Assembly (NCBI GenBank): GCA_016212925.1
Contig: JACRDF010000050.1
Span: 62,001 to 126,000 of the forward strand
Reading direction: 5' to 3'
Source: Desulfomonile tiedjei
GTDB taxonomy: Bacteria; Desulfobacterota; Desulfomonilia; Desulfomonilales; Desulfomonilaceae
DNA: 64,000 bases
In this document: in pieces, positions 49,273-58,161 of the stretch
Layout: every line of letters starts with the position of its first letter
How positions within the stretch are numbered: position 1 is the stretch's first letter
Position numbers and translations under genes: made by a program
Notes under the pieces: generated by a model
Told to the model about the DNA's origin: nothing
The model's database searches: none
The model's input: the letters and a program-made list of their open reading frames with translations, nothing else

Positions 49273-49563
49273 ATGGCAATCCTGAAACATAGCCAAGTTA
49301 CAGCTCGAGACCTTTCGCGCTTGCTGGGCATAACCGAAAAAGAAGTGTACCATCATCTCCCTCACGTGGAAAGGTCTTTGCGAAACGAGGCCTCCATCAT
49401 AATGGAGCCGGCGCGATGTCTTGACTGCGGTTTTGTGTTCAAGAAGCGGACTCGTTTCACCACACCGGGAAGATGCCCGGTCTGCCGCTCGGAGGCCATC
49501 ACTCCTGTGGTATACGGCATGAGCGCTGACCGTGAAAAAAGGATCGAACGAATCGATTCCTAG
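49273..49563 (+). CDS. HTH / zinc-ribbon transcriptional regulator
   Basis: 96 residues. The N-terminal half is a winged-helix-like HTH (ILKHSQVTARDLSRLLGITEKEVYHHLPHVERSL). The C-terminal half is a zinc ribbon with CLDCGFVF and CPVCRSEA. This fusion matches the COG3357-type predicted regulators. ATG 49273 has a poor ribosome site; a few codons upstream (LTVRQRI) also look coding, so translation may begin earlier at a non-ATG codon. It is followed after about 200 bp by cysE. Target genes are unknown. Confidence 0.75.
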   Translation: MAILKHSQVTARDLSRLLGITEKEVYHHLPHVERSLRNEASIIMEPARCLDCGFVFKKRTRFTTPGRCPVCRSEAITPVVYGMSADREKRIERIDS

Positions 49564-49765
49564 CCACAAGCACGGGCATGAGAGTGGAGAATGTTTCCAA
49601 TCAGTTTAGAGGATGCGGCATTTCGGAGATTTCGTAACAACAATATTGCATAAGGACCAGTTCGTGGGGAACATGCTGTCGGTTTGGGAAGTCAAAAGCT
49701 TAGTGATAGTAATCGGTTTTCGGCTTGCGCCTGCGTGAAATTTGATAGGGGAGCAGTGAACTACA

Positions 49766-50773
49766 ATGGCGGATCATACAGATGGGCCTGTCGGAAAGGA
49801 AAGATTTTGCGAATTCCAGGAAGATTTGCTGATTCCTCTTCAGGAAGATCGCCTCAAAGCCGCTGTGGCTCAAATAGCGCGTTCTTGCAGAGATGAGAGA
49901 ACGGTTGACCACGTCGGGACAGCGCTAATTCCCTCTAAAGATGAGATTATCCGAATAATGGACGTTCTTCAGGACCTGCTCTTCCCGGGTTATTTTGGAA
50001 GACAGGAACTGACGCATGGCACTTTGGAGTTTCATCTGGGAAACGAGATGTTGATTCTTTTCGAGCTGCTTTCGGCTCAAATAGCTCGAAGCATTCGCCA
50101 CGAGTGCCGTCGCATGGACAGCTTGTGCGTCCAGTGTATACAGCAGGGCCGAGAAGAAGCTTTGGTATTCTTGGAAAAAATGCCGCGGCTGCGTGAAATG
50201 CTGTCCATGGACGTTAAGGCCCATTACGACGGTGATCCGGCAGCCAAAAGCCTGGACGAGATAGTCTTTTGCTATCCGGGCTTGTACGCCATATTCGTTT
50301 ACCGGGTGGCCCACGAGTTCTTTGGACGAGACATCCCGCTTATGCCAAGAATAATGACTGAACACGCTCATTCAAGGACAGGGATCGACATCCACCCCGG
50401 TGCTAGGATTGGCACGGATTTCTTCATAGATCACGGCACCGGAGTGGTCATTGGCGAGACAACGGAAATCGGAAACAGGGTGCGCATCTATCAGGGGGTT
50501 ACGCTAGGCGCCTTGTCGGTTCCGAGAGAATCCGAAGGTGGGAATTCTTTGCGAGGGAAAAAGCGACATCCGACCATCGAGGACGATGTAACTATTTACG
50601 CTCAGGCAACCATACTCGGTGGTGCAACCGTAATCGGCGCGAGATGCGTTATTGGCGGCAACGTATGGTTGACATCTTCCGTGGCCCCTGACACCACGGT
50701 TTTGATCGAGACGCCCAGACATGTTTTCAGGGAAGACCCTCAAATGCAAAAAGGGGTAAACAAGGGTGATTGA
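49766..50773 (+). CDS. cysE: Serine O-acetyltransferase, EpsC type
   Basis: 335 residues. It transfers acetyl from acetyl-CoA to L-serine to give O-acetylserine for cysteine synthesis. The C-terminal half is a left-handed beta-helix with hexapeptide repeats: HPGARIGTDFFIDHGTGVVI, GETTEIGNRVRIYQGVTLGA, RHPTIEDDVTIYAQATILGG, and a final GGNVWLTSSVAPDTTV. His in DHGTG and the Asp/His region match SAT. The long N-terminal helical domain (about 1-195) is the EpsC type. It is unlinked to cysteine synthase in this window. Confidence 0.93.
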   Translation: MADHTDGPVGKERFCEFQEDLLIPLQEDRLKAAVAQIARSCRDERTVDHVGTALIPSKDEIIRIMDVLQDLLFPGYFGRQELTHGTLEFHLGNEMLILFELLSAQIARSIRHECRRMDSLCVQCIQQGREEALVFLEKMPRLREMLSMDVKAHYDGDPAAKSLDEIVFCYPGLYAIFVYRVAHEFFGRDIPLMPRIMTEHAHSRTGIDIHPGARIGTDFFIDHGTGVVIGETTEIGNRVRIYQGVTLGALSVPRESEGGNSLRGKKRHPTIEDDVTIYAQATILGGATVIGARCVIGGNVWLTSSVAPDTTVLIETPRHVFREDPQMQKGVNKGD

Positions 50774-50837
50774 GGGCTATGCAATTGGAAATGCAGGATC
50801 GCGGCAGAGAAAAAGATCCGGGTCGGACCTGTAAGCC

Positions 50838-50866
50838 TTGAAGGTTTGTTACGTTTTTGATAGAAT
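50838..50866 (+). promoter_or_regulatory. Probable sigma-70 promoter of ilvC
   Basis: TTGAAG at 50838-50843 and TAGAAT at 50861-50866, 17-bp spacer. The predicted leader to the TTG at 50915 is about 40 nt, too short for a leader-peptide attenuator. Confidence 0.5.
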
Positions 50867-50914
50867 CCCCATCCAAATTTATGACTTGGAGAATATTTTT
50901 TTAGGAGTATCAAT

Positions 50915-51922
50915 TTGGCCAACGTATTTTATGACCGGGACGCGGATCCGACCGCCCTGGAAGGAAAGACTGTTGCCGTAATAGGCTATGGCAGCCAGGG
51001 ACATGCCCATGCTTTGAACCTCAAGGACTCGGGAGTCAGGGTGGTGGTGGGGCTTCAACGCCAGAGCCGCCGTTGGGACAAAGTAATCGAAGACGGCCTC
51101 GAAATCATGGAAGTGGATCAGGCCACACAATCTGCGGATGTGGTGATGATTCTAGTGCCCGATGAGCTTCAAGCGGCCTTGTATCGCGACAAGATCGGGC
51201 CGGCAATGGGGCCGGGCAAGGTCCTGGCGTTCGCTCATGGGTTTAACATTCATTTCGGCCAGATAGAGCCACCGGCAGAGACGGATGTATTTATGGTGGC
51301 CCCGAAAAGTCCGGGCCACTTGCTCCGCCGAATGTTCAAGACGGGGCTGGGTGTCCCGGCTCTACTGGCTATCCACAGAGATGCCAGCGGCCAGTGCAGG
51401 CGGATCGGTCTCGCCTATGCACGCGCTCTTGGTTCGACCAGGGCAGGTGTCATCGAAACAACCTTCGCCGAAGAGACGGAAACAGACCTTTTCGGAGAGC
51501 AGGCAGTTCTTTGCGGTGGGGTCACGGCTATGATCCAGGCGGGTTTCGAGACCCTCGTCGAGGCAGGCTATCAACCTGAAATAGCCTATTTCGAATGCCT
51601 GCACGAGCTTAAGCTCATCGTAGACCTAATCTACGAGGGTGGTATAGGCCGCATGAGATACTCCGTCAGCAATACAGCCGAATACGGTGACATGACGAGA
51701 GGACCTCGGATTGTCGATGAGCGCACCAAGGCCGAAATGAAGAAGATCCTGTCCGAGATACGTTCCGGCGAATTTGCTCGTGAATGGATATTGGAGAATA
51801 CGGCAGGCAGGCCTGTTTTCAAGGCCCTGGAGAGAATGGGGGCCGAGCACCCGATTGAAACCGTGGGAAAACAGCTTCGTTCAATGATGAGTTGGATTGA
51901 CTCCACCTTGGACGAGAAATGA
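50915..51922 (+). CDS. ilvC: Ketol-acid reductoisomerase, class I
   Basis: 335 residues from a TTG at 50915 with AGGAG upstream; this start yields [10 protein letters not shown], the normal N-terminus. The Rossmann motif [17 protein letters not shown] and the catalytic KSPGH and [17 protein letters not shown] segments are intact. It isomerises and reduces acetolactate with NADPH in valine, leucine and isoleucine synthesis. The cofactor loop reads [10 protein letters not shown]; its arginines and serine suggest NADPH preference. No other ilv genes are adjacent. Confidence 0.97.
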   Translation: MANVFYDRDADPTALEGKTVAVIGYGSQGHAHALNLKDSGVRVVVGLQRQSRRWDKVIEDGLEIMEVDQATQSADVVMILVPDELQAALYRDKIGPAMGPGKVLAFAHGFNIHFGQIEPPAETDVFMVAPKSPGHLLRRMFKTGLGVPALLAIHRDASGQCRRIGLAYARALGSTRAGVIETTFAEETETDLFGEQAVLCGGVTAMIQAGFETLVEAGYQPEIAYFECLHELKLIVDLIYEGGIGRMRYSVSNTAEYGDMTRGPRIVDERTKAEMKKILSEIRSGEFAREWILENTAGRPVFKALERMGAEHPIETVGKQLRSMMSWIDSTLDEK

Positions 51923-52240
51923 GTCGAATAGACGTTTGATTTAGGTGCTCCGAGGATTCCGGGAAGGCTGGTCGGATTGCGAATGGCGGGTCTTGCCCTT
52001 CCTAAGACGATCAGCCAGGAACAGCGCCCCCCGGATCGTTGTTACTCCGGCGTGGCTCGAGCCGATGGACATGAGCCTTATTGTTCAACGCATATTGCGT
52101 ATTGACAAATACGGGAGCTTCCGCCGCCTCCCGAATATGAAGTCGTGCATCTCCGAGTGGATATCTTTGCCCCAAAGGGCTATCCCGAATGACTATCATG
52201 AGTACATAGAGGCATTACTAATGAAAGGAAAGCCCTGACA
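51923..52240. other. Intergenic region, possible small ORF
   Basis: 318 bp between ilvC and the ATPase gene. A frame with starts at GTG 51945 or ATG 52068 runs to 52238 and ends two bases before the ATPase ATG. It has a plausible peptide tail (NDYHEYIEALLMKGKP) but no ribosome site and no family. I leave it as a weak candidate. Confidence 0.3.
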
Positions 52241-53458
52241 ATGATTAAGAATGTGCGTATCAAGAATTTTAAGAATTTCCGGAATGCGGAATTCGACGTC
52301 AGGTCATTAAATATTTTTATCGGGCCAAATGGGACGGGAAAATCCAATCTTGGAAATTTTTTGTTGATGATGAGTTTCTTATCCTCCGGCCCTTTCAGTA
52401 GCGCATTCGGTCCAGGACCCTTTACTTTTCGCCAGACTCTGAGTCGACGCGAAAAAGGGGACACAGGGCCGCAAGATTTGGATCTTTATTTCGGGATCAC
52501 TTTGGAAGTGGAGAACGTTAATTACGACTACACGCTTATCTTCACTGAAATTCGCCGGAATGAATATTTGATCAAGGAGGAGACTCTCCAGGAGGTTCAG
52601 GGAGAGATCCTTTTCACCATAGGGGACGTAAAAGCCCGAGAGTCCAAAATGGCTCAGATGAGAAAAGGCCATGCATGGAACGACGCGGAAAAGAGAATTC
52701 GGTCGGTGGCTCAGTACCTGTCAAAGATCAAACGCTACAGGTTCGTTCCTGATCTTATCAAGAAGCCTTCCAATGTCCAAGAATCCTACCTCTTGGATCA
52801 TACCGGCGAGAATCTGGCTGCTGTAATTCACTTTGTGGAGAGAAATCATCCGGAAAACTTTCAGAGAATCGTGCAAGAGGTTAAAAGGACCGTTCCCGGA
52901 ATTCGGCGAATCTTCACCCCTCACCTTGGCGACCCGCATCAGGTCGGGATCGGCGTAGAAGAGGAAAGCAAGTCCGGATATTTTGTGGGGCCCCAACTTT
53001 CCGACGGATTCCTGGTGTTTCTTGCTCTTTGCACTCTGTTTAATCTTCCTGATCAGCCTAGGATCTTCTTCATAGAAGAACCTGAATGCTACCTAAACCC
53101 CAACAGGCTCAGGGTGCTCTACGGACTCATGCACCGTTTTGCCTCAGCTCATCCCGGCAAGCAGGTGCTGTTGAGTTCTCATTCCCCATATTTCATAGAC
53201 TGGTCCGACGAATTGCCTGAAGAACTCACCCTGATGAATGAAAAAGACGGCTGGGTAGAGTTTCGCAACCTTAAGGGGGAGAAAGATTTACGAGTGTTTC
53301 TTGAAGAAGATCCCTGGGGGCAGGACTGGGTGAACAAGTTCTTCAGAGCAGACTATGCTGATGAACCGCTCCCCGATGTCGTGGAAGAGCCGCGTCAGGC
53401 CGATGAATATGAATACCCTCAGTGGGAAAAAGAGGAACAGCAGGCAGAAGAGTATTAA
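52241..53458 (+). CDS. Orphan SMC/RecF-like AAA ATPase
   Basis: 405 residues. It opens MIKNVRIKNFKNFRNAEF, the usual first strand of RecF/OLD-like ATPases, then Walker A FIGPNGTGKSNLGNF (about 28-42). The Walker B is RIFFIEEPECYLNPNRL (about 275), followed by LSSHSPYFID, the switch His region. It lacks a TOPRIM nuclease domain and any long coiled coil, so it fits AAA_15/AAA_21-type single-chain members. The C-terminal 40 residues are acidic and Glu/Tyr-rich. No partner nuclease or toxin is adjacent, so defence, repair or regulation cannot be chosen between. Confidence 0.8.
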   Translation: MIKNVRIKNFKNFRNAEFDVRSLNIFIGPNGTGKSNLGNFLLMMSFLSSGPFSSAFGPGPFTFRQTLSRREKGDTGPQDLDLYFGITLEVENVNYDYTLIFTEIRRNEYLIKEETLQEVQGEILFTIGDVKARESKMAQMRKGHAWNDAEKRIRSVAQYLSKIKRYRFVPDLIKKPSNVQESYLLDHTGENLAAVIHFVERNHPENFQRIVQEVKRTVPGIRRIFTPHLGDPHQVGIGVEEESKSGYFVGPQLSDGFLVFLALCTLFNLPDQPRIFFIEEPECYLNPNRLRVLYGLMHRFASAHPGKQVLLSSHSPYFIDWSDELPEELTLMNEKDGWVEFRNLKGEKDLRVFLEEDPWGQDWVNKFFRADYADEPLPDVVEEPRQADEYEYPQWEKEEQQAEEY

Positions 53459-54257
53459 ACAACCGCTCTGTCCCTCCTTTGCCGGATTCTATCCTTTCCG
53501 CATTCTTGTCACGACCCCCTCACCGGCATGACGTTTGACCAAAAACTTTACGTCCCTGCTCGGGCACCGCGCCGGTCTTGTGGGAACGGAGCGGGAGCGT
53601 CTTGTAGCCGTACCACGGGTCTATGCCGAGTGCCACAGTTTTCGTCCGAATTCCGCAAGTCTGGGTAGGGACAGGTCCCCGTGGTTGCCCCAGGCCTAAC
53701 GAGACGCCAAGACAAGGGCGGACTCGGGGGGCCGCGCCGTACAAAAGGCCGAGGCCTCTCTTTTCTCCTGAGACGGTCGGTTGCACCTAGTTTCGAGAGA
53801 CAACTCGGACAAGAATTCTGGCAACTACTATGATTCGTTCCTTTCTTCCATGCCACGCGGCCATATGGGGCCAACGACGGCAATCAGCCGCTCCGGATAT
53901 GTAAAGTTTTCATGGAAACAATACCTCGAAAAGTCCTTGCTCACAGGATTGGCGGCTGTTCCCATAAGGCGGGCGTTTGCGTTGCGCCGGCGACTGAGGC
54001 ACACCATTTCTCAGGCGCGAAAGCCGTCCTATTTCTCACGATAAATCGCGGGGTTCCCGCTCCAACTACGGTCTTTGCACCGTAAAACCCGATAGCGGGA
54101 AACAAGCAATAATGCTCTATTCCGCGGAGGAAAGGCTAATGCCGCACGTGCGGAAAAGTTCTAGAAAAAAATGAGGGAACGTGTTAAAAATATGGTTTGT
54201 AATCTTCCCCGTCGCACGAAAAGTCTCCAATAATAATATCCTGGAAGGAGCAGAGTC
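53459..54257. other. Long intergenic region with dispersed repeat and hairpins
   Basis: 799 bp without a convincing gene. It contains repeat copy A (53624-53827). Further on are a nested hairpin, TTCCCGCT (54054-54061) with AGCGGGAA (54094-54101) enclosing TACGGT/ACCGTA (54067-54084), and the palindrome CCGCACGTGCGG at 54142-54153. An 87-residue plus frame at 53781-54044 overlaps the repeat and is not believed. Confidence 0.5.
53624..53827. repeat. Dispersed repeat, copy A
   Basis: Matches 62819-63022 over 204 bp with no net length difference; the best-conserved block contains AACGAGACGCCAAGA followed by AAGGGCGGAC. Similarity continues upstream to about 53539 with a 46-bp length difference. 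It contains a GTAGGG-type palindrome at 53665. Confidence 0.75.
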
Positions 54258-55187
54258 ATGGAAGTTCTCAAGCTGTTGACTTATGTGAGCGGCCTTGTCT
54301 TCGTCATTGCATTCGGAGTGAAAATCTTCAAGTACTTAGCTATGCCCATGCATGTCCGCTGGGAGCTTATGCCTGTTCCTCATGAAGGCAAGGCTTGGGG
54401 CGGCTCTTTCTATGAAGACGTGGACCACTGGAAGAAAGAGAGACACAAGGATCACATGGCCCAGTACAAGTTCATGGTGCCTGAGATCCTCTTTATCAGA
54501 GCATTGTACGAGGACAATCGCCCATTGTGGTATTGGTCCTTTCCATTTCACATGGGGCTTTACCTGTGCATTGGCGGCCTTGTGTTCCTCACAATCGGCG
54601 CGCTCTTGCAGATCGGTGGTATGACTCCCCAGGCTTCGGCCCTGGCGAGCTTTGTTCAGGCGCTTACCACGGTTTTCGGGGTGGTGGGGTACATACTCGG
54701 AACCATCGGTGCGGTCGGATTGACTATTAAGAGGATGACAGATCCCGATCTGACCGAATTCACCGCCGGCATTGACTACATGAACCTGCTCTGGCTCGGA
54801 GCCATTTTTGTAACCGGTTTCCTCGTGTGGCTGACCGATCCGGGGTTCGCGGTTGCGAGGGATTATCTCGTCAGTCTGATCACGTTCAAGAAGATGACCA
54901 CGTCCATGAGCGCCTTGCATGTGATCAACCTGCTGCTATTCATCGGCTTCTGGGCTTATTTCCCCTTTACGCACATGACGCACATGGTTTCCAAATATTT
55001 CATGTGGGACAAGGTGAAATGGGAAGACGCTCCGAACATTGGTGACCCCGGCATGGATTCCAAGATCAAGAAATACCTCGCCTATCCGGTGACGTGGGCT
55101 GCACCGCATATTGGAGCTGAAGGCGGGAAGAAGAGTTGGGCTGAGGTCGCTACCGACAATCCCTTTGCCAAGGAAGACGAGAAATAG
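54258..55187 (+). CDS. NarI/DsrM/TmcC-like membrane cytochrome b subunit
   Basis: 309 residues with about five membrane segments (about 5-25, 95-120, 128-158, 170-195, 215-245) and conserved His in FPFHMG, SALHVIN and FTHMTHM that can ligate two hemes b, as in NarI and DsrM. It should exchange electrons with menaquinone. GGAAGGAG before the ATG is a strong ribosome site. The next gene, ten bases on, is the HdrD-like iron-sulfur protein, giving the two-subunit core of Dsr/Tmc/Hmc-type redox complexes. DsrJ, DsrO and DsrP are absent. Confidence 0.85.
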   Translation: MEVLKLLTYVSGLVFVIAFGVKIFKYLAMPMHVRWELMPVPHEGKAWGGSFYEDVDHWKKERHKDHMAQYKFMVPEILFIRALYEDNRPLWYWSFPFHMGLYLCIGGLVFLTIGALLQIGGMTPQASALASFVQALTTVFGVVGYILGTIGAVGLTIKRMTDPDLTEFTAGIDYMNLLWLGAIFVTGFLVWLTDPGFAVARDYLVSLITFKKMTTSMSALHVINLLLFIGFWAYFPFTHMTHMVSKYFMWDKVKWEDAPNIGDPGMDSKIKKYLAYPVTWAAPHIGAEGGKKSWAEVATDNPFAKEDEK

Positions 55188-55197
55188 GAGTGCCAAA

Positions 55198-56811
55198 ATG
55201 AAACCTGAAGAAATATCCAAAAAGACCGATCGGCTGGTGGAACTTAAGGTAGAAGACCTGGTCCCGCTACCGCCTCCGTACGATACCTGGGAAGAAGAGC
55301 CCATTACGGAACTGACCGACGACCAGAAAACCCGGTGGGAACATTCATTGGACGGTGTCAGCGCTATCACCCTGCCGAAGCCTAAGACTCCGGAAGAAGA
55401 ACAAAAGCTTGTCGAGGCTTTCCTCAGAGGGTTCGAGAAATTGCTGACCAAAGAGAACAACTGGGCATTCCTGCAACCTCTGACCCTCTCCCTGGAATAC
55501 TGCGCCAAGTGTCAGACATGCGCGGATGCCTGTCCTATTTACGAAATGAGCGGCAAGCAAGACATTTACAGGCCCACTTTCCGAGCCGATGTCCTTCGAA
55601 AGGTGGCCAAGAAGTACCTTAAGACCGGCGGAAGGCTGTTGGCCGGTTTTCGCGGCCACGACATCGAGTTGAATTGGGACTTGGTGGCCCGCCTTGCGGA
55701 GCTTGCATATCGCTGTTCAATGTGCCGGCGTTGCACTCAGGTTTGTCCGGTCGGCGTGGACAATATGCTGATAACTCACGAACTGAGGAAGATCTTCAGT
55801 CAGGAACTCGGCATAGCACCTGCCGAGATCCACGAGAAAGGCTCCGTCAAGCACCTGAAGTTCGGCTCCAGCACCGGCATGATCAAGGCTGCGGTCGAGG
55901 ACATCATCGAGTACCTCGAGGACGACATCGAGGAAAAGACCGGAAAACAGATCAAGATCCCTATAAACAAGAAGGGAGCGGACGTCCTTCTTTTGCACAA
56001 TGCGGGGGAGTTCATGGCATGGCCTGAAAACCCCATGTCCTTCGCCATCCTTTTCGAGGCCGCCGGCATCAACTACACCCTGTCGACCGAATTGCTCGGA
56101 TATGACGCGGTGAACTACGGCCTCTGGTACGACGACGTTCAGTTTGCCCGAGTCGCCCTGAAGCATCTGCAGGTTGCCAAGGACCTCGGAGTAAAGAAGA
56201 TAGTAATTGGTGAGTGCGGCCACGCGCATAAGGCTCTTGCAGTTGTAGCCGACCGGTTGCTCCCCGGCCAAGAGCTGATTCCACGGGAAAGCTCTTATAC
56301 ATTGCTCTGGGACATTGTTAAGACTGGAAAGATCAAGTTCGATCCGTCCAAGAACGACTTCCCGGTAACTCTGCACGATCCTTGTAACGTCGTGAGAATC
56401 ATGGGTATTGTTAAACCGCAAAGGAATGTCCTCAATGCTATCTTTCCGCCGGGCCGTTTCCGTGAAATGACCCCCCACGGTGTGGAGAACTATTGCTGCG
56501 GAGGCGGTTCAGGATTCGCTATCATGGAGTCAGGAAACTTCCCCGACTGGAGGAGGATGATTTCCGGCAGGAAGAAACTGGAGCAGTATTTGAATGCCTT
56601 CAAGGGTGAAATGGATCCATCCATTCGAAAAATGATCTGCGCTCCCTGCTCGAACTGCAAGGGACAGACGCGCAGCCTGCTCGAACACTATGAGGTCTTC
56701 GAGAAGACGGGGATCTGGTACACCGGTCTTGTGGAACTCATGGTCAACGCCATGGTTGACCAGGAGAAACCTTTTATCGAATGGCCGGATGAGGCAGATG
56801 ACGACATGTGA
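55198..56811 (+). CDS. HdrD/DsrK/TmcB-like iron-sulfur protein
   Basis: 537 residues from ATG 55198 with AGGAG upstream; a longer frame overlaps the previous gene and is rejected. Two [4Fe-4S] motifs lie at Cys102/105/108/112 (CAKCQTCADACP) and Cys173/176/179/183 (CSMCRRCTQVCP). CCG-type catalytic cluster ligands are Cys396 (HDPCN), Cys433-434 (YCCGGG) and Cys481/484/487 (CAPCSNC), with Cys340 before them. This is the noncubane cluster arrangement of HdrD and DsrK, which handle disulfide or thiol chemistry. With the cytochrome b subunit it would link menaquinol to a cytoplasmic partner. The physiological substrate is unknown. Confidence 0.87.
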   Translation: MKPEEISKKTDRLVELKVEDLVPLPPPYDTWEEEPITELTDDQKTRWEHSLDGVSAITLPKPKTPEEEQKLVEAFLRGFEKLLTKENNWAFLQPLTLSLEYCAKCQTCADACPIYEMSGKQDIYRPTFRADVLRKVAKKYLKTGGRLLAGFRGHDIELNWDLVARLAELAYRCSMCRRCTQVCPVGVDNMLITHELRKIFSQELGIAPAEIHEKGSVKHLKFGSSTGMIKAAVEDIIEYLEDDIEEKTGKQIKIPINKKGADVLLLHNAGEFMAWPENPMSFAILFEAAGINYTLSTELLGYDAVNYGLWYDDVQFARVALKHLQVAKDLGVKKIVIGECGHAHKALAVVADRLLPGQELIPRESSYTLLWDIVKTGKIKFDPSKNDFPVTLHDPCNVVRIMGIVKPQRNVLNAIFPPGRFREMTPHGVENYCCGGGSGFAIMESGNFPDWRRMISGRKKLEQYLNAFKGEMDPSIRKMICAPCSNCKGQTRSLLEHYEVFEKTGIWYTGLVELMVNAMVDQEKPFIEWPDEADDDM

Positions 56812-56874
56812 CAAGGGCTTAGGTGTCCCGGTACAAGCCCTCGTTCACACAAATGATTTTGGGGATTAGATGTA

Positions 56875-56901
56875 GTAAGGGCACGCATGCCGTGCCCTTA
56901 C
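56875..56901. repeat. REP-like palindrome
   Basis: GTAAGGGCACG at 56875-56885 pairs perfectly with CGTGCCCTTAC at 56891-56901. The stem shares its GGGCACG core with the hairpin at 37311. It lies seven bases before the terminator. Confidence 0.65.
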
Positions 56902-56907
56902 AAAGAC

Positions 56908-56945
56908 AAAAAAAGCGGCCGGTTTAGCTACCGGCCGCTTTTTTT
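56908..56945. terminator. Bidirectional intrinsic terminator
   Basis: A7 and AGCGGCCGG-type stem (56908-56923) pairs with 56930-56945, ending in T7, around loop TTAGCT. The A and T tracts on both sides let it stop both the DsrK-like transcript and the opposing porCDAB transcript. Confidence 0.9.
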
Positions 56946-57160
56946 GATTGAACCTATACCGATTGGCCTTTAAAAAAGTGACTCGGATTTCCACCGTGTC
57001 CGGCACTGCCCTGGTTCCCAGGTCAGCGGCACCCAATACTTTCAACTTCGAACCGGTGTTGGGTGCCCCGAACCTGCCCAGGCAGGTCCGTGCTTCTTCT
57101 CAGCGGGGTTCCAAGTTTGATCGCAAATCGGGATTTACAGGCCCCCGTTTTGTCTCCCGG

Positions 57161-58135
57161 TCACTCAGCCGCAGGTTCTGCGGCCTGTTTTTCTCCGTTT
57201 CCTCCGCACACTTTCACGAGATTTTCCCATCTCTGGTCAATCTTTTCTTGAATGTATGCGATCAGCTTTTCGTCAAGGTGGCGGTACCGCCCTTGGCCCT
57301 TGAAATATTCCGCTACCGGTTTAAGCTGCTTGGGTTTTCGGCTGAGTCTCCAAACTCCGTTCTCCACCTCGTACAGGGGGAAAATCCCTGAATCCACCGC
57401 AAGCTGGCCGTATTGTATGGCCAACTGAGGCGGAATGCGCCAACCGGTAGGGCACACCGACAGAATGTGGAGGTAAGCCGGTCCATTTGCGGCTTTAGCT
57501 TTCTGCACCTTTTTGATGAGATCCGTGTAGTAGCTCGGGCAGGCTGTCGCCGTGTAGGGAATACCGTGAGCCGCTGCGATCCCCGGCATGTCCTTTTTCC
57601 AGGTCGTCTGTCCGGAAGGGTGGACTTGCCCCGGAGGGGACGTCGTGGTCGAGGCGCCGAAAGGTGTGGATGACGAGCGCTGGACACCAGTATTCATGTA
57701 TGCCTCATTGTCCACACACACGTAAATGACTCTGTGGCCACGCTCGAGCATGCCCGAAAGGGCTTGAAACCCTATGTCGCTCGTGCCTCCATCTCCTCCC
57801 ATAGCCACGATGGTAATATCCTTGTCGGGTATGCGGCCTTTGCGCTTGAGCGCCTTGATACCCGCCTCAACCCCGGAAGCGACTGCGGCCGCGTTCTCGA
57901 AAGCCACGTGTATCCAGGGGACATTCCACGAGGTCAACGGGTAAGGAGAGGAGATGATTTCCATACAGCCGGTTGCCATTGCGAGGATCATGTCCGGCCC
58001 GATGGCCTTCAGAACGTGGCGTACGGCCAGAACTTCGGCGCAACCCTGGCACGCTCGGTGGCCTGAGTTTATGTATTCTTCCAAAGGGAAATTCTTCAGC
58101 GGCTTCAACACCTTCTTTTTGTTAGGTTCGGCCAT
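57161..58135 (-). CDS. porB: Pyruvate:ferredoxin oxidoreductase, beta subunit
   Basis: 324 residues, the thiamine-diphosphate subunit. It opens with GHRACQGCAEVLAVRHVL (a cluster Cys pair), then MATGCMEIISSPYP, the TPP motif GDGGTSDIGFQALSGML ending near DNEAYMNTG, and CPTGWRIP. It cleaves pyruvate to acetyl-CoA and CO2 with reduction of ferredoxin. It is last in porC-D-A-B, 27 bp after porA. The specificity for pyruvate over other 2-oxoacids is inferred from gene order and subunit style. Confidence 0.93.
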   Translation of the reverse strand: MAEPNKKKVLKPLKNFPLEEYINSGHRACQGCAEVLAVRHVLKAIGPDMILAMATGCMEIISSPYPLTSWNVPWIHVAFENAAAVASGVEAGIKALKRKGRIPDKDITIVAMGGDGGTSDIGFQALSGMLERGHRVIYVCVDNEAYMNTGVQRSSSTPFGASTTTSPPGQVHPSGQTTWKKDMPGIAAAHGIPYTATACPSYYTDLIKKVQKAKAANGPAYLHILSVCPTGWRIPPQLAIQYGQLAVDSGIFPLYEVENGVWRLSRKPKQLKPVAEYFKGQGRYRHLDEKLIAYIQEKIDQRWENLVKVCGGNGEKQAAEPAAE

Positions 58136-58161
58136 ATCAGTCTCCGTTCAAGCGCCCTTTC

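Noticed and set aside
53781-54044. 87-codon plus-strand frame
   Set aside because: It begins inside the dispersed repeat, has no ribosome site and resembles no protein.
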